Origin: Hyphomicrobium sp. LHD-15
Lineage (GTDB): Bacteria; Pseudomonadota; Alphaproteobacteria; Rhizobiales; Hyphomicrobiaceae
DNA: 64,000 nucleotides
NCBI RefSeq assembly: GCF_031157355.1
Contig: NZ_JAVIFT010000004.1
Span: 124,001 to 188,000, forward strand
Direction: 5' to 3'
This document shows positions 1-8,845 of the stretch, in pieces. Below the pieces are notes generated by a model. That model had not been told where the DNA came from and searched no databases. It was given only the letters and a program-made list of their open reading frames with translations. The position numbers and the translations under genes were made by a program. How positions within the stretch are numbered: position 1 is the stretch's first letter; every line of letters starts with the position of its first letter.

Positions 1-692
1 TAACCCGCCCTACGCTGGTTCGAACGACGCGCGAGGATCTCCGACACGATGAGTGCGCCTAACGAAAGCGCCACCGCCACCAGCGACAGCCGGAAGGCTC
101 CCTCCTCGCCGCCGGGCGTCTGTGTGTATGAGTAGATCGCGGCCGGGATGGTTTGTGTCTCTCCGGGGATGTTCGAAACGAACGTGATGGTGGCGCCGAA
201 TTCTCCCAGCGCCTTGGCGAAGCCCAGCATGGCGCCGGCGATAATGCCAGGTAGCGATAGGGGTAACGTCACCGTAAGAAACACCCAGGCCGGAGAGGCA
301 CCGAGCGTGGCCGCGGCGTCTTCGCTTCGGCTATCGATCGTATCCATAGCGAGGCGGATCGCCCGCACCATGAGCGGGAACCCCATCACGGCGGCGGCCA
401 ACGCGGCGCCTGTCCAGCGGAACGACAGCACCAGGCCGAAGGTCTGCTCGAGGAATGCGCCGAGCGGCCCACGGCGGCCAAACAGGATCAGCAGAATGTA
501 TCCGGTCACCACCGGCGGCAGGACCAGCGGCAGGTAGACGAGGCCATCAAGCAGGATCTTGCCGCGGAAGTTTCCCCGCGACAGCAAATAGGCCACCAGC
601 ACGCCGAGGGGGAGGCTCGCGAGCGTCGCCACCGTCGCCACGCGCAGCGAGAGCTTTATGGCCGTGAACTCGTCTGGCGTGATCGTCCACAT
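1..692 (-). CDS. modB: Molybdate ABC transporter permease ModB (stop codon cut by window edge)
   Basis: This gene reads leftward from an ATG at 690-692 and is open for 230 codons; the last two visible bases, TA, are probably the start of its stop codon. The translation is a multi-spanning inner-membrane permease. A transport loop with DAAATLGASPAWVFLTVTLP, the EAA-type motif that contacts the ATPase, lies near the middle, followed by GALGFAKALGEFGAT-like sequence typical of ModB/CysT permeases. The length matches ModB (about 230 residues). It would pair with a periplasmic ModA and the ATPase ModC to import molybdate. Neither partner is visible: the upstream side is occupied by a divergent polysaccharide gene, so modC, if present, should lie beyond the left edge. 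Sulfate permease CysT/CysW is the main alternative and is less likely at this length. Confidence 0.85.
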   Translation of the reverse strand, partial: MWTITPDEFTAIKLSLRVATVATLASLPLGVLVAYLLSRGNFRGKILLDGLVYLPLVLPPVVTGYILLILFGRRGPLGAFLEQTFGLVLSFRWTGAALAAAVMGFPLMVRAIRLAMDTIDSRSEDAAATLGASPAWVFLTVTLPLSLPGIIAGAMLGFAKALGEFGATITFVSNIPGETQTIPAAIYSYTQTPGGEEGAFRLSLVAVALSLGALIVSEILARRSNQRRAG

Positions 693-878
693 ATTCCCAA
701 CTTCTCGATTCGAGCGTCCTGAGCTCGAGCATTGCTTCGCCTATGGCTCTTGGCAGCTCTAGGCGACGCTCCGGACCGGGGCAAAGTTGCACATGGCTTT
801 CTGTTCGGGCAAGCAATTGATCTTGTTGATCGAGCGGCGCTTGATATACCGAATTGCGAAAGCGGTGGGGAGCGGCGG

Positions 879-1877
879 TTGAAAGCGATCATTCCGGCAG
901 TGCTGAGCTTCGTGGCCGCCGTGGCCCTCGTCCGGCTGCTGGCGCTCAGCCGCTTCTCCCAAAGCGCGCTCGATATGCCTAATGAACGCTCGCTCCATGT
1001 CGCTCCGGTGCCGCGAACCGGCGGTCTCGGCTTACTCAGCGCTGCCAGTATCGGATGCGTGCTGCTCGCGCCCTCGGGGCTGTGGGGGCTCGTGGCGCTC
1101 GCGGGCCTGCTCAGCGTCGTGACGTTCGCGGACGACCGAGTCGGCCTGCCGGTGATGACGCGCCTCTTCGTGCAGATCGCCGCCGCCGTGCTCTTTCTCG
1201 CGCTTTACTACGCGGGACCCTTGTGGCTGCTGCCGCTCGCGTTCGGGGCGCTGATCTGGATGGCGAACCTCTATAATTTCATGGACGGATCGGACGGCCT
1301 CGCGGGGGGAATGACGGTCGCCGGATTCGGCGCCTACGCCATTGCCGCGATCTACGCGCCGGCCGAGGCGCCCCAAGCGGAGGCGCTTGCTGTGATTGCA
1401 GCCTCGATCGCGGGGGGCGCCGGCGGGTTCCTGGTCTGGAACTTCCACAAGGCGAGCGTCTTCATGGGCGACTCGGGCTCCGTTCCGCTCGGCTTCCTGG
1501 CAGCGGCGCTCGGCATCGTCGGATGGCAGAGCGGGATCTGGCCGGTCTGGTTTCCCGCGCTGGTGTTTTCGCCCTTTATCGCAGACGCCACCGTGACGCT
1601 GATCAAGCGGTTCCGGCGCGGCGAGAAGCTCACCCAGGCGCACAAGACGCACTACTACCAGCGGGCACTGCGCATGGGGCTCGGCCATCGCGGCACCGCG
1701 CTGGCGAGCTATGTGCTGATGGGGGCCGTGGGAGTGAGCGCACTTTTGGCCCGCGACTGGGGGCCTGTGGCGGTTGGCTTAATGCTCGGGTTCTGGGGGG
1801 CGGCCTATGCGGCGCTGATGACCCTCATCGACCGGCATTGGGACGCCTTTTCGCGCGATCCGGCTCGGGCCGTCTAA
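879..1877 (+). CDS. Undecaprenyl-phosphate N-acetylaminosugar-1-phosphate transferase, WbpL/WecA family
   Basis: An integral membrane enzyme of about 332 residues that transfers a sugar-1-phosphate from a UDP-sugar to undecaprenyl phosphate and so starts a lipid-linked glycan. The family hallmarks are visible in order: the short NERSLH and PRTGG segment, a TFADDR aspartate pair, NLYNFMDGSDGLAGG, FMGDSGSVPLGF, and a late KLTQAHKTHYYQR basic loop, with about ten hydrophobic segments between them. The frame is open from 732, but the first 49 residues are not hydrophobic or family-like; I prefer the TTG at 879, preceded by GGGGAG at about 867-872. The YNFMDG sequence resembles WbpL more than WecA. 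The convergent neighbour is a WbpV-like reductase and a WbpM-like dehydratase lies at 33090, so the primer sugar is probably N-acetylquinovosamine or a relative; this is inferred. Confidence 0.85.
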   Translation: MKAIIPAVLSFVAAVALVRLLALSRFSQSALDMPNERSLHVAPVPRTGGLGLLSAASIGCVLLAPSGLWGLVALAGLLSVVTFADDRVGLPVMTRLFVQIAAAVLFLALYYAGPLWLLPLAFGALIWMANLYNFMDGSDGLAGGMTVAGFGAYAIAAIYAPAEAPQAEALAVIAASIAGGAGGFLVWNFHKASVFMGDSGSVPLGFLAAALGIVGWQSGIWPVWFPALVFSPFIADATVTLIKRFRRGEKLTQAHKTHYYQRALRMGLGHRGTALASYVLMGAVGVSALLARDWGPVAVGLMLGFWGAAYAALMTLIDRHWDAFSRDPARAV

Positions 1878-1882
1878 ACCTC

Positions 1883-2830
1883 TTATTGGCGGGACCGGTA
1901 TCCATCGGCCGTGAGCTTCATGGCCTCGCCCGCACTGACGCGAGGCTCCCACGCCAGCAAACGGCGCGTTTCGCCGTCGTCGATCTCCAGATTGCCGGTG
2001 AGACGGCGGACCTCCGCCGTGCGCCCGGTGAGACGGCCGATTAACTCCAGCATCGACACCGGGCACGGCAGTAGAATTGGGCGCTTGCCCAGGGCGCCGG
2101 CGATGCTGCGGAAAAGATCCGGCGTGGACAGCGGTTCGCCGTCCCGCGCCAGGAAAACCCGGTTCGCCGCAGCCGGCGCGGAGACGGCTCGGACGATCAG
2201 ATCCGCGAAAGATCCGACATAGAGCAGATCGCGTGCATTCCGGATCGAGCCGAACGGAACCGGCCAACCGCGGTCGGCAATCGCGTACAGGCGCGCCATG
2301 TTGCCGCGAACGCCGGGCCCATACATCAGCGGTGGCCGTAGAATGACCCATTCCATGGCGGTGCCAGCAATTTCTCGGAGGCGCTGCTCGGCTTCCAACT
2401 TGCTTTTTCCGTAGGCGTCCTCTGGCGCGGGAGGCCTATCTGCCGAAAAGGGCACGCCGAAGGTCTCCTCGCCGTTGACCTTGATCGAGCTTGCAAACGC
2501 CAGGCGTTTCACGCCCGCAGCGACTGCGGCCCGCGCCAAGCCCTCGAGCACCTCGACGTTGGCCTGCCTGTAGAGGCGCTCGGCTTCGCGCGCATCGTCG
2601 TTCAAGACGTGGGCGCGGCCCGCCAGGTGTACGACGGCATCGATACCGACCAACACGTCGCTCCAGTCGGTCGCGCCGGTCAAATCGCCCAGCACCGCTA
2701 TGCGCTCGGCAGCCAAGGGCGTTGCGGTCGGCGACCGCGTCACGGCGGTGACGCGATGCCCGCTCTCCGACAAAGCCTTGCAAGCGGCCACCCCTACAAA
2801 ACCGGCGGCTCCAGTTACCAGTATTCGCAT
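1883..2830 (-). CDS. NAD-dependent sugar epimerase/reductase, WbpV-like
   Basis: A 315-residue short-chain dehydrogenase/reductase of the extended type acting on nucleotide sugars in the cytoplasm. The N-terminal Rossmann motif GAAGFVG lies at residues 7-13; the active-site serine region (FASSIKVNGE) and the catalytic YxxxK (AYGKSK) follow at about residues 110 and 138. The RPPLMYGPGVRGNM segment is typical of the WbpV/FnlX group, which reduces the 4-keto group of UDP-4-keto-6-deoxy-GlcNAc to give UDP-N-acetylquinovosamine. It converges on the WbpL-like transferase with only five bases between their stop codons. In Pseudomonas O6 the WbpV, WbpL and WbpM genes occur together, which supports the assignment; sequence alone cannot separate a 4-reductase from a 4-epimerase. 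Confidence 0.8.
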   Translation of the reverse strand: MRILVTGAAGFVGVAACKALSESGHRVTAVTRSPTATPLAAERIAVLGDLTGATDWSDVLVGIDAVVHLAGRAHVLNDDAREAERLYRQANVEVLEGLARAAVAAGVKRLAFASSIKVNGEETFGVPFSADRPPAPEDAYGKSKLEAEQRLREIAGTAMEWVILRPPLMYGPGVRGNMARLYAIADRGWPVPFGSIRNARDLLYVGSFADLIVRAVSAPAAANRVFLARDGEPLSTPDLFRSIAGALGKRPILLPCPVSMLELIGRLTGRTAEVRRLTGNLEIDDGETRRLLAWEPRVSAGEAMKLTADGYRSRQ

Positions 2831-2950
2831 TCAAAGAGTTCCGTCGTGCCTGGAGCCTTGCGTCGCCGTTGGGGGCCGTGTCACATCGCACTATAGTATT
2901 TTTTCAGGCGCCGGGTCTTGGGCCTTTGGCGCTGCGCCCCAGGAAAGCCC

Positions 2951-3598
2951 GTGCCGAAAACGCTAAAATGGCTGGAGATGCGGGTGCGCAAGCTTATGCC
3001 GCAGCCGGTCAGAACGGCTTACAGGATCGCGCGCTCCTTGAAGCACGTGGAAGTCGCCCAGCCACTTCCTCCAGAGCTGGTAGATGGCGCCCGCCTCAGC
3101 CCGTCACGCCTGCATCTTCTGGACCTCATGCCGAAGCGAGGTAAGGTTGCAGAGCTCGGCACGCTCAGAGGGGACTTTGCCCGCTGTATTTTTTCGCGTA
3201 CCGAACCGGCCGAGCTGCATCTCGTCGACATCGACTATACAGAATTCGACGAAACCGGGCTGCCGGCGCCGCAGGTTAGCCGCCACGTCGGGTTTACTCA
3301 CGACGTGATCGCGTCGTTTCCGAACTCCTATTTCGATTGGATCTATATCGACGCCGATCATTCTTACGAGGGCTGCCTGAGAGATGCCCATATTTCGGCG
3401 GACAAGATCCGGCCAGGCGGATACATGGTTTTCAACGATTTCGCCCATATTGACCCCTATCTCGGCCGCTATGGCGTGAAGCGCGCCGCCATGGATTTCA
3501 TGCACGAACGCCGCTGGCCAATTGCCTTCCTTGCGCTCGACGCATATGGCCTTTACGACATCGCCCTAAGGAAGCCGGACGTAGACAACGACCCGTGA
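2951..3598 (+). CDS. Class I SAM-dependent methyltransferase (Methyltransf_24-like)
   Basis: A soluble protein of about 215 residues with a class I methyltransferase fold: VAELGTLRGDFAR (motif I, SAM-binding loop) about residue 60, HLVDIDYTEF for the acidic end of strand 2, and WIYIDADHSYEGC followed by RPGGYMVFNDF, the pattern of the Methyltransf_24 group. The frame is open from 2918, but GTG at 2951 is the better start because AGGAAA lies just before it at 2941-2946. It sits between the WbpV-like gene and a transglutaminase-like gene inside the polysaccharide locus, so an O-methylation of a sugar is likely, though the acceptor is unknown. Confidence 0.7.
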   Translation: MPKTLKWLEMRVRKLMPQPVRTAYRIARSLKHVEVAQPLPPELVDGARLSPSRLHLLDLMPKRGKVAELGTLRGDFARCIFSRTEPAELHLVDIDYTEFDETGLPAPQVSRHVGFTHDVIASFPNSYFDWIYIDADHSYEGCLRDAHISADKIRPGGYMVFNDFAHIDPYLGRYGVKRAAMDFMHERRWPIAFLALDAYGLYDIALRKPDVDNDP

Positions 3599-3623
3599 CC
3601 GTTTTGCTTTTCGGGAGACGGAC

Positions 3624-4355
3624 ATGCGTATTCTGTCGATGATCGCTTCTCGCAAAGGCGTGGTGTTGCTCTTCCTCGGCGCCATTGCCCTGACATTGTG
3701 GGCGCACGACGTCTCGACCGAGGTCACGGACGAAGACGAGATCTACGCAAAGCACATTCTGGCACAAGCGGGCTACGATCACGCGGCGCTGAAAGTGGCA
3801 GGGCCGGCCGATTTCGAGTCCGAGGTCCGAACCATCAAAGCGGTGCAGGATGCAGTGCTAACTGCGGCTCCCGACAACAAGGGGCTCCCGTTCAAGACTG
3901 AACGGGAACCAAGGGACATTTTCGAGCGCAAGTATGGGCTTTGCTATGATCGGAGCCGCGCTATCGAGAAAATCCTGTCCTGGCTCGGCTTCGAGACGCG
4001 GCACGTCGCGATCTATTCGACGGCGGACACATCGCCCCTCCAGGCGCTTTTCACGCCCCAGGTCGCCTCGCACGCCGTCTCGGAGGCGCTGACGCGCAAG
4101 GGCTGGATGGTCGTCGATTCCAATGCGCGATGGATAGGTCTCGACCAAACGCGCGACGCGGTTTCTATCGATGATATCCAGTCCTCCGGACTTCGAGGCT
4201 GGGCCAGCGAAAGTAGCGCCCCTATCAACGGCATTTTCAGGGGGGCGTTCATACAAATTCGCGGGCTCTACTCTCGCCATGGGTACTTCTATCCCCCTTA
4301 CACACCCATTCCGGATTTCAATTTCCGGCAAGTCGTGGGTAATGTAGTCGACTGA
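3624..4355 (+). CDS. Membrane-anchored transglutaminase-like protein
   Basis: A 243-residue protein with an N-terminal hydrophobic segment (about residues 9-27, [16 protein letters not shown]) that acts as a signal anchor or uncleaved signal, placing the rest in the periplasm. A transglutaminase-like catalytic set is visible: Cys in [10 protein letters not shown], His in SHAVSEALT and Asp in [10 protein letters not shown], in the right order and spacing for the Cys-His-Asp triad of the transglutaminase/protease superfamily. The ATG at 3624 has GGGAG seven bases upstream. It is 25 bases after the methyltransferase gene. Possible roles are an amide-forming or amide-cleaving step on a glycan or protein at the cell surface; nothing in the sequence decides the substrate. 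Confidence 0.65.
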   Translation: MRILSMIASRKGVVLLFLGAIALTLWAHDVSTEVTDEDEIYAKHILAQAGYDHAALKVAGPADFESEVRTIKAVQDAVLTAAPDNKGLPFKTEREPRDIFERKYGLCYDRSRAIEKILSWLGFETRHVAIYSTADTSPLQALFTPQVASHAVSEALTRKGWMVVDSNARWIGLDQTRDAVSIDDIQSSGLRGWASESSAPINGIFRGAFIQIRGLYSRHGYFYPPYTPIPDFNFRQVVGNVVD

Positions 4356-4480
4356 GACCAACCCTTGCATCGAAACACAGTGCGACGCCGACCGGCGCCT
4401 CCAGCCCCCAATTATCCTACATGAGCGCAGCCGGTGCCTCCCTTGGCGACCGCGACGGCTACTCTCCGCGAGACAAAGAT

Positions 4481-5524
4481 ATGACCACCCTGCCACACTC
4501 CATCCCGCCGGGATCCGGCCCCGTCCTCCTGACGGGTGTAGCGGGTTTCATCGGGTTTCATGTGGCGCGTGCGCTTCTCGATCGCGGGCGGATCGTGCAC
4601 GGCATCGACAATCTCAACGACTACTATGATCCCGCTTTGAAAGAGGCGCGGCTCGCCCTGCTCGAAGGGCGCAACGGGTTCAGCTTCGAAAAGCTTGACG
4701 TGTCGGACCGTGCAGCAACAGCCGAATTGTTTGCGCGCCTCAAGCCGGAATACGTCATTCATCTCGCGGCGCAAGCGGGTGTGCGCTATTCGCTGATTAA
4801 CCCGCAGGCTTATGTGGATGCCAACATCGTCGGCTTCTCGAACATCCTCGAGGGATGCCGGCAAGGCGCGGTCCGCCACCTGACCTATGCATCATCGAGT
4901 TCGGTCTATGGCGCGAACACAAGCATGCCGTTCTCGGTGCACCAGAACGTGGATCATCCGGTCAGCCTCTATGCCGCTTCGAAAAAGGCCAACGAGCTGA
5001 TGGCGCATTGCTACAGCCACCTCTATGGATTGCCGACGACCGGATTGCGCTTCTTCACCGTGTATGGCCCGTGGGGTCGGCCGGACATGGCGCTTTTTCT
5101 GTTCACAAAGGCGATCCTCGAAGGTCGACCGATCGAGGTGTTCAACAACGGCGATATGAGACGCGACTTCACTTACATCGACGACATCGTCGAAGCCGTG
5201 ATCCGCACCAGCGATACGGTCGCGAGCCCGAACCCGGCCTGGGACGGAGCGCACCCGGATCCCGGCACCAGTCGCGCACCCTACCGGCTTTACAACATCG
5301 GAAATCACAGTCCGGTCGAGCTTTGGGACTTGATAAGCTGCCTCGAACGCGCGATTGGCCGCGAAGCGCAAAAAGTCCTGCTTCCGATGCAGCCGGGAGA
5401 CGTTCCGGAGACCTATGCCGACGTGGACGACCTCGCTCGCGACGTCGGCTTCAGGCCCGATACGCCCTTGGAAGACGGCGTACGCAAATTCGTGGCGTGG
5501 TATAGAGACTACTATCGCGTCTAG
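4481..5524 (+). CDS. UDP-glucuronate 4-epimerase-like NAD-dependent epimerase
   Basis: A cytoplasmic extended short-chain dehydrogenase of about 347 residues. The NAD-binding motif [11 protein letters not shown], the [11 protein letters not shown] signature after strand 2, ASSSSVYG, the catalytic YAASKKANE and [14 protein letters not shown] are all present; the combination is characteristic of UDP-glucuronate 4-epimerases (LspL/CapI group), which interconvert UDP-GlcA and UDP-GalA. The frame is open from 4421; I choose ATG 4481 because the Rossmann fold begins shortly after it and the extra 20 residues look like leader sequence. The next gene is an AsnB-like amidotransferase 37 bases downstream, which suggests that the uronic acid may be amidated. 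Confidence 0.85.
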   Translation: MTTLPHSIPPGSGPVLLTGVAGFIGFHVARALLDRGRIVHGIDNLNDYYDPALKEARLALLEGRNGFSFEKLDVSDRAATAELFARLKPEYVIHLAAQAGVRYSLINPQAYVDANIVGFSNILEGCRQGAVRHLTYASSSSVYGANTSMPFSVHQNVDHPVSLYAASKKANELMAHCYSHLYGLPTTGLRFFTVYGPWGRPDMALFLFTKAILEGRPIEVFNNGDMRRDFTYIDDIVEAVIRTSDTVASPNPAWDGAHPDPGTSRAPYRLYNIGNHSPVELWDLISCLERAIGREAQKVLLPMQPGDVPETYADVDDLARDVGFRPDTPLEDGVRKFVAWYRDYYRV

Positions 5525-5561
5525 ACGAATTTCACGACGACAGAGGGGATGACCAAAGCGC

Positions 5562-7541
5562 ATGTGTGGCCTGGCAGGATTTGCAGGCTTCAAAGCCCTG
5601 GCGCATGAGCCGGGGAGAATAGCGCGCGTGATGGCGGACGCGATCCGCCACCGGGGGCCAGACGACTCGGGCACGTGGATCGATACGAATGCTGAGATTG
5701 CCCTCGCGCATCGGCGTCTTTCGATCGTGGACCTCTCGCCCGCCGGGCATCAGCCGATGCCGTCGGCGTCTGGGCGCTTCGTCATTGTCTTCAACGGCGA
5801 GATCTATAATCATCGCGAGATGAGGGCGCGCCTCGAACAAGAGGGGCGCACTATCGCTTGGCGCGGCACCTCCGATACCGAGGTGCTGCTCGAAGCGGCG
5901 GCGGCTTGGGGGCTTCGCGTGGCGCTCGAGTGCGCTGTCGGGATGTTCGCGCTCGCGTTGTTCGATCGCGAGAAGCGGCACCTCTATCTCGCTCGCGACC
6001 GGCTTGGCGAGAAACCGCTATACCATGGGCGCGTGGGAGGATCGTTCGTTTTCGGATCTGAGCTGAAGGCGCTTGCACAGCATCCGGAGTGGATTGGCGA
6101 GCTCGACCGCGATGCTGTTGCGATGTTCATGGACACCGGAAATGTCCCGGCGCCGCACTCCATCTATCTGGGCATCCGGAAGCTTCGGCCCGGCACGTTC
6201 CTCACTCTCGATTTGGCAACGGACGCGGAGACGACAGAGACCTATTGGGACGCGCGATCCGTTGCGTCGGCAGGGCTCGCCCATCCGTTCGCTGGCACGG
6301 CCGATGAGGCCGTGGACCGCACCGAAGCTTTGCTTAAATCCTCTATAGCGGGGCAAATTATTGCGGATGTGCCGCTCGGTGCGTTTCTTTCGGGGGGCAT
6401 CGATTCCTCAACTGTGGTCGCACTCATGCAATCCCAGAGCGCGCGGCCGGTGCGCACGTTCTCGATCGGATTTCATGTCGAGGGCTATGACGAGGCGCAA
6501 CATGCCAAAGCTGTCGCCAGACACCTTGGGACGGAGCACACTGAGCTCTACGTTTCGGAAACGGATGCGCTCGCCGTGATTCCCAAATTGCCGGAGATCT
6601 ACTGCGAGCCGTTTGCGGATGCTTCCCAGATTCCGACGTTTCTGCTCTCGAAGCTCGCGCGGCAGCAAGTGACGGTTTCTCTGTCGGGGGACGGCGGCGA
6701 CGAACTGTTCGGCGGATATTCCCGCCACGCATTCGCGCGTCGCTACTGGCCCGCGCTCAAGCGCCTTCCAGGTGCCGCACGTCGCGGCATTGCTTCTACC
6801 ATTACACACGTCTCTCCCGCCGCATGGGACAAAGCGATGAACCCGCTTTTCGCCTTGCTGCCAAAGACCAAGCGGCCTCCTCGTTTCGGCGAGCAGCTTC
6901 ACAAAGCCGCTTCCATCGCGGGGGCTGCGGACGACGACACGCTCTATCGCGCGCTTACCACGCGGTGGCCCGACTGCGGTCGCCCGGTGCCTCACACGCA
7001 CGACCTCCCGCGCGCAAGCGCACTTGGCTCGGCCGACACCATTCGCAACATGATGTTCCAGGATCTTACCGGCTATCTTCCGGACGACGTGCTCGCCAAA
7101 GTCGATCGCGCCGCCATGGCGGTCAGCCTTGAGACGCGCGTGCCGATGCTGGACCATCGACTTGTCGAATTTTCCTGGAGCCTGCCCGACAGCTATCTTT
7201 CTCGTGGCGGAAAATCCAAATGGCCGCTCCGGCATCTACTTGCCAAATATGTGCCGCGTGACTTGATCGAACGCCCGAAGAGCGGCTTCGCCGTGCCAAT
7301 CGGAACTTGGCTCCGCGGCGAGCTTCGGGATTGGGCGGAGGGGCTTCTGAGCGAGGCGCGGCTCGAAAATGACGGCCTGCTCGACGCTGCGCTCGTCCGG
7401 CGTCTTTGGAGCGACCACCTTTCTGGACGAAAGAATGCGCAATACGCGCTCTGGAACGTCCTCATGCTCAATGCCTGGCTCGACGAAACCGGGGGAGCGC
7501 GGGTGCAACGCGTCTCCGCCGATCGCGATCATGTTGCCTGA
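5562..7541 (+). CDS. asnB: Asparagine synthase-like glutamine-hydrolysing amidotransferase
   Basis: A 659-residue two-domain enzyme. The N-terminal class II glutamine amidotransferase domain begins with the nucleophile Cys2 (MCGLAGF), with RHRGPDDSG and VFNGEIYNH that bind glutamine. The synthetase domain has the ATP pyrophosphatase loop FLSGGIDSST about residue 275 and SLSGDGGDELFGGY about residue 378. AsnB makes asparagine, but homologues in O-antigen loci such as WbpS amidate uronic acids using glutamine. Here the upstream neighbour makes UDP-galacturonate, so a sugar-carboxamide role is as plausible as asparagine synthesis. A GAGGGGAT ribosome binding site lies at about 5543-5550. Confidence 0.85.
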   Translation: MCGLAGFAGFKALAHEPGRIARVMADAIRHRGPDDSGTWIDTNAEIALAHRRLSIVDLSPAGHQPMPSASGRFVIVFNGEIYNHREMRARLEQEGRTIAWRGTSDTEVLLEAAAAWGLRVALECAVGMFALALFDREKRHLYLARDRLGEKPLYHGRVGGSFVFGSELKALAQHPEWIGELDRDAVAMFMDTGNVPAPHSIYLGIRKLRPGTFLTLDLATDAETTETYWDARSVASAGLAHPFAGTADEAVDRTEALLKSSIAGQIIADVPLGAFLSGGIDSSTVVALMQSQSARPVRTFSIGFHVEGYDEAQHAKAVARHLGTEHTELYVSETDALAVIPKLPEIYCEPFADASQIPTFLLSKLARQQVTVSLSGDGGDELFGGYSRHAFARRYWPALKRLPGAARRGIASTITHVSPAAWDKAMNPLFALLPKTKRPPRFGEQLHKAASIAGAADDDTLYRALTTRWPDCGRPVPHTHDLPRASALGSADTIRNMMFQDLTGYLPDDVLAKVDRAAMAVSLETRVPMLDHRLVEFSWSLPDSYLSRGGKSKWPLRHLLAKYVPRDLIERPKSGFAVPIGTWLRGELRDWAEGLLSEARLENDGLLDAALVRRLWSDHLSGRKNAQYALWNVLMLNAWLDETGGARVQRVSADRDHVA

Positions 7542-7554
7542 GGCGAGCCATTCG

Positions 7555-8703
7555 ATGAGTCAGACAGGCAAGCCGCCGAAGCTTTTGTATCTCGTCACGG
7601 AAGATTGGTACTTCGTCTCGCACCGGCTGCCGCTGGCCATCGCAGCGCGCGAGCGGGGCTACGACGTTGTGGTGGCGACGCGCGTCCGGGAATCAGGCGC
7701 CAAAATCCGCGACGCCGGTCTGCGGCTCATCCCACTCGACTTCGAGCGCGCGAGCCTTTCGCCGTTGAGCGAAGGCAAGACGATCTCACAGCTCGTGGCG
7801 CTCTATCGGCGCGAGGCTCCGGATATCGTGCATCACGTGGCGCTAAAGCCCGTCTTGTATGGGGCGATCGCGGCCCGCCTTGCCGGGACGAAGGCGGTCG
7901 TGAATGCCATCATGGGGCTAGGCTTCGTGTTCAGCTCGAACTCGGCCAAAGCGCGCTTTTTGCGGCCAGCGGTTCAACGGCTCATGAAAAGCGCGCTTGG
8001 CCGATCCGGCGCACGGACCATCGTTCAAAACGCAGACGACCTTGCTTTTTTGACCGACAACCGGATCGCTGCGCCCGGTACCGTGCGCCTCATTCCGGGC
8101 TCTGGCGTGGACGTGAACCTCTATTCGCAGGCGCCACCGCCGGAAGGCGTCCCGACGATCGTGCTGCCGGCGCGTCTCATTCGCCCCAAAGGCGTAATGG
8201 AGTTCGTGGAAGCCGCGCGTCGGCTGAAGCAGGACGGGCTTCGCGCGCGCTTCGTCCTCGTCGGGGCGCCGGACCCTTCCAATCCCGCCTCGCTTACGGA
8301 AAACGAGATCAGGAACCTAGCCGAAAGCGGCGTGGTCGAGCATTGGGGTTGGCGCGCCGACATGCCGGCCGTGCTCGAAGCCGCAACAGCCGTTTGTCTT
8401 CCCACCTACTACGGCGAAGGCGTGCCCAAGTCCCTCATTGAAGCGGCCGCCAGCGGGCGCGCCATCGTGACGACCGATACGCCCGGATGCCGCGATATCG
8501 TCAAACACGACGTCAACGGCTGGCTGGTACCGCCACGCGACGTGGATGCGCTAACGCATGCCCTGCGGGACGTCATCACCAGCCCGGAAACGACACGCCG
8601 ATATGGCGAACAGGGCCGGCACCTCGTGCGCAACGGATTTTCACTCGAGGAAATCGTCCGGCAAACACTCGCCGTGTACGACGAAATCCTGCCGCCCGGC
8701 TGA
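7555..8703 (+). CDS. Family 4 glycosyltransferase
   Basis: A GT-B fold glycosyltransferase of about 382 residues. The N-terminal domain starts LLYLVTEDWYFVSHR and contains HHVALKPVLYGAIAAR; the C-terminal GT4 donor domain has VLPARLIRPKGVMEFVEA, then the E-x7-E element as YGEGVPKSLIEAAASGR with TTDTPGCRDIV after it. I start it at ATG 7555, preceded by GAGGCGAG; an upstream in-frame ATG at 7531 would overlap the end of asnB. It is cytoplasmic and likely adds one sugar to the lipid-linked chain. The start of the protein resembles transferases that act early on undecaprenyl-linked sugars, but the donor cannot be read from sequence. Confidence 0.85.
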   Translation: MSQTGKPPKLLYLVTEDWYFVSHRLPLAIAARERGYDVVVATRVRESGAKIRDAGLRLIPLDFERASLSPLSEGKTISQLVALYRREAPDIVHHVALKPVLYGAIAARLAGTKAVVNAIMGLGFVFSSNSAKARFLRPAVQRLMKSALGRSGARTIVQNADDLAFLTDNRIAAPGTVRLIPGSGVDVNLYSQAPPPEGVPTIVLPARLIRPKGVMEFVEAARRLKQDGLRARFVLVGAPDPSNPASLTENEIRNLAESGVVEHWGWRADMPAVLEAATAVCLPTYYGEGVPKSLIEAAASGRAIVTTDTPGCRDIVKHDVNGWLVPPRDVDALTHALRDVITSPETTRRYGEQGRHLVRNGFSLEEIVRQTLAVYDEILPPG

Positions 8704-8725
8704 TCACACCCACAGTTGCCTGCAG

Positions 8726-8748
8726 GCCGGGGTTTCGGCCGGCGTTTT
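8726..8748 (+). terminator. Possible intrinsic terminator after the GT4 gene
   Basis: A GC-rich hairpin (GCCGG at 8726-8730 pairs with CCGGC at 8739-8743, loop of eight) is followed by GTTTT. It lies 22 bases after the GT4 stop codon and before an independent methyltransferase gene. The stem is only five pairs, so it may be weak. Confidence 0.45.
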
Positions 8749-8845
8749 CTGATCGTGCCTGATGTAGTATTCATGCTGACGCACACGTGTGCAACGCCCC
8801 TGATGCATGACTTTTCCGCACCACTCAGCAACGAGGGATACGGAC

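Noticed and set aside
148-537. Plus-strand open frame within the left-edge gene
   Set aside because: The minus strand encodes a clear ModB with transport-loop motif over the whole stretch.
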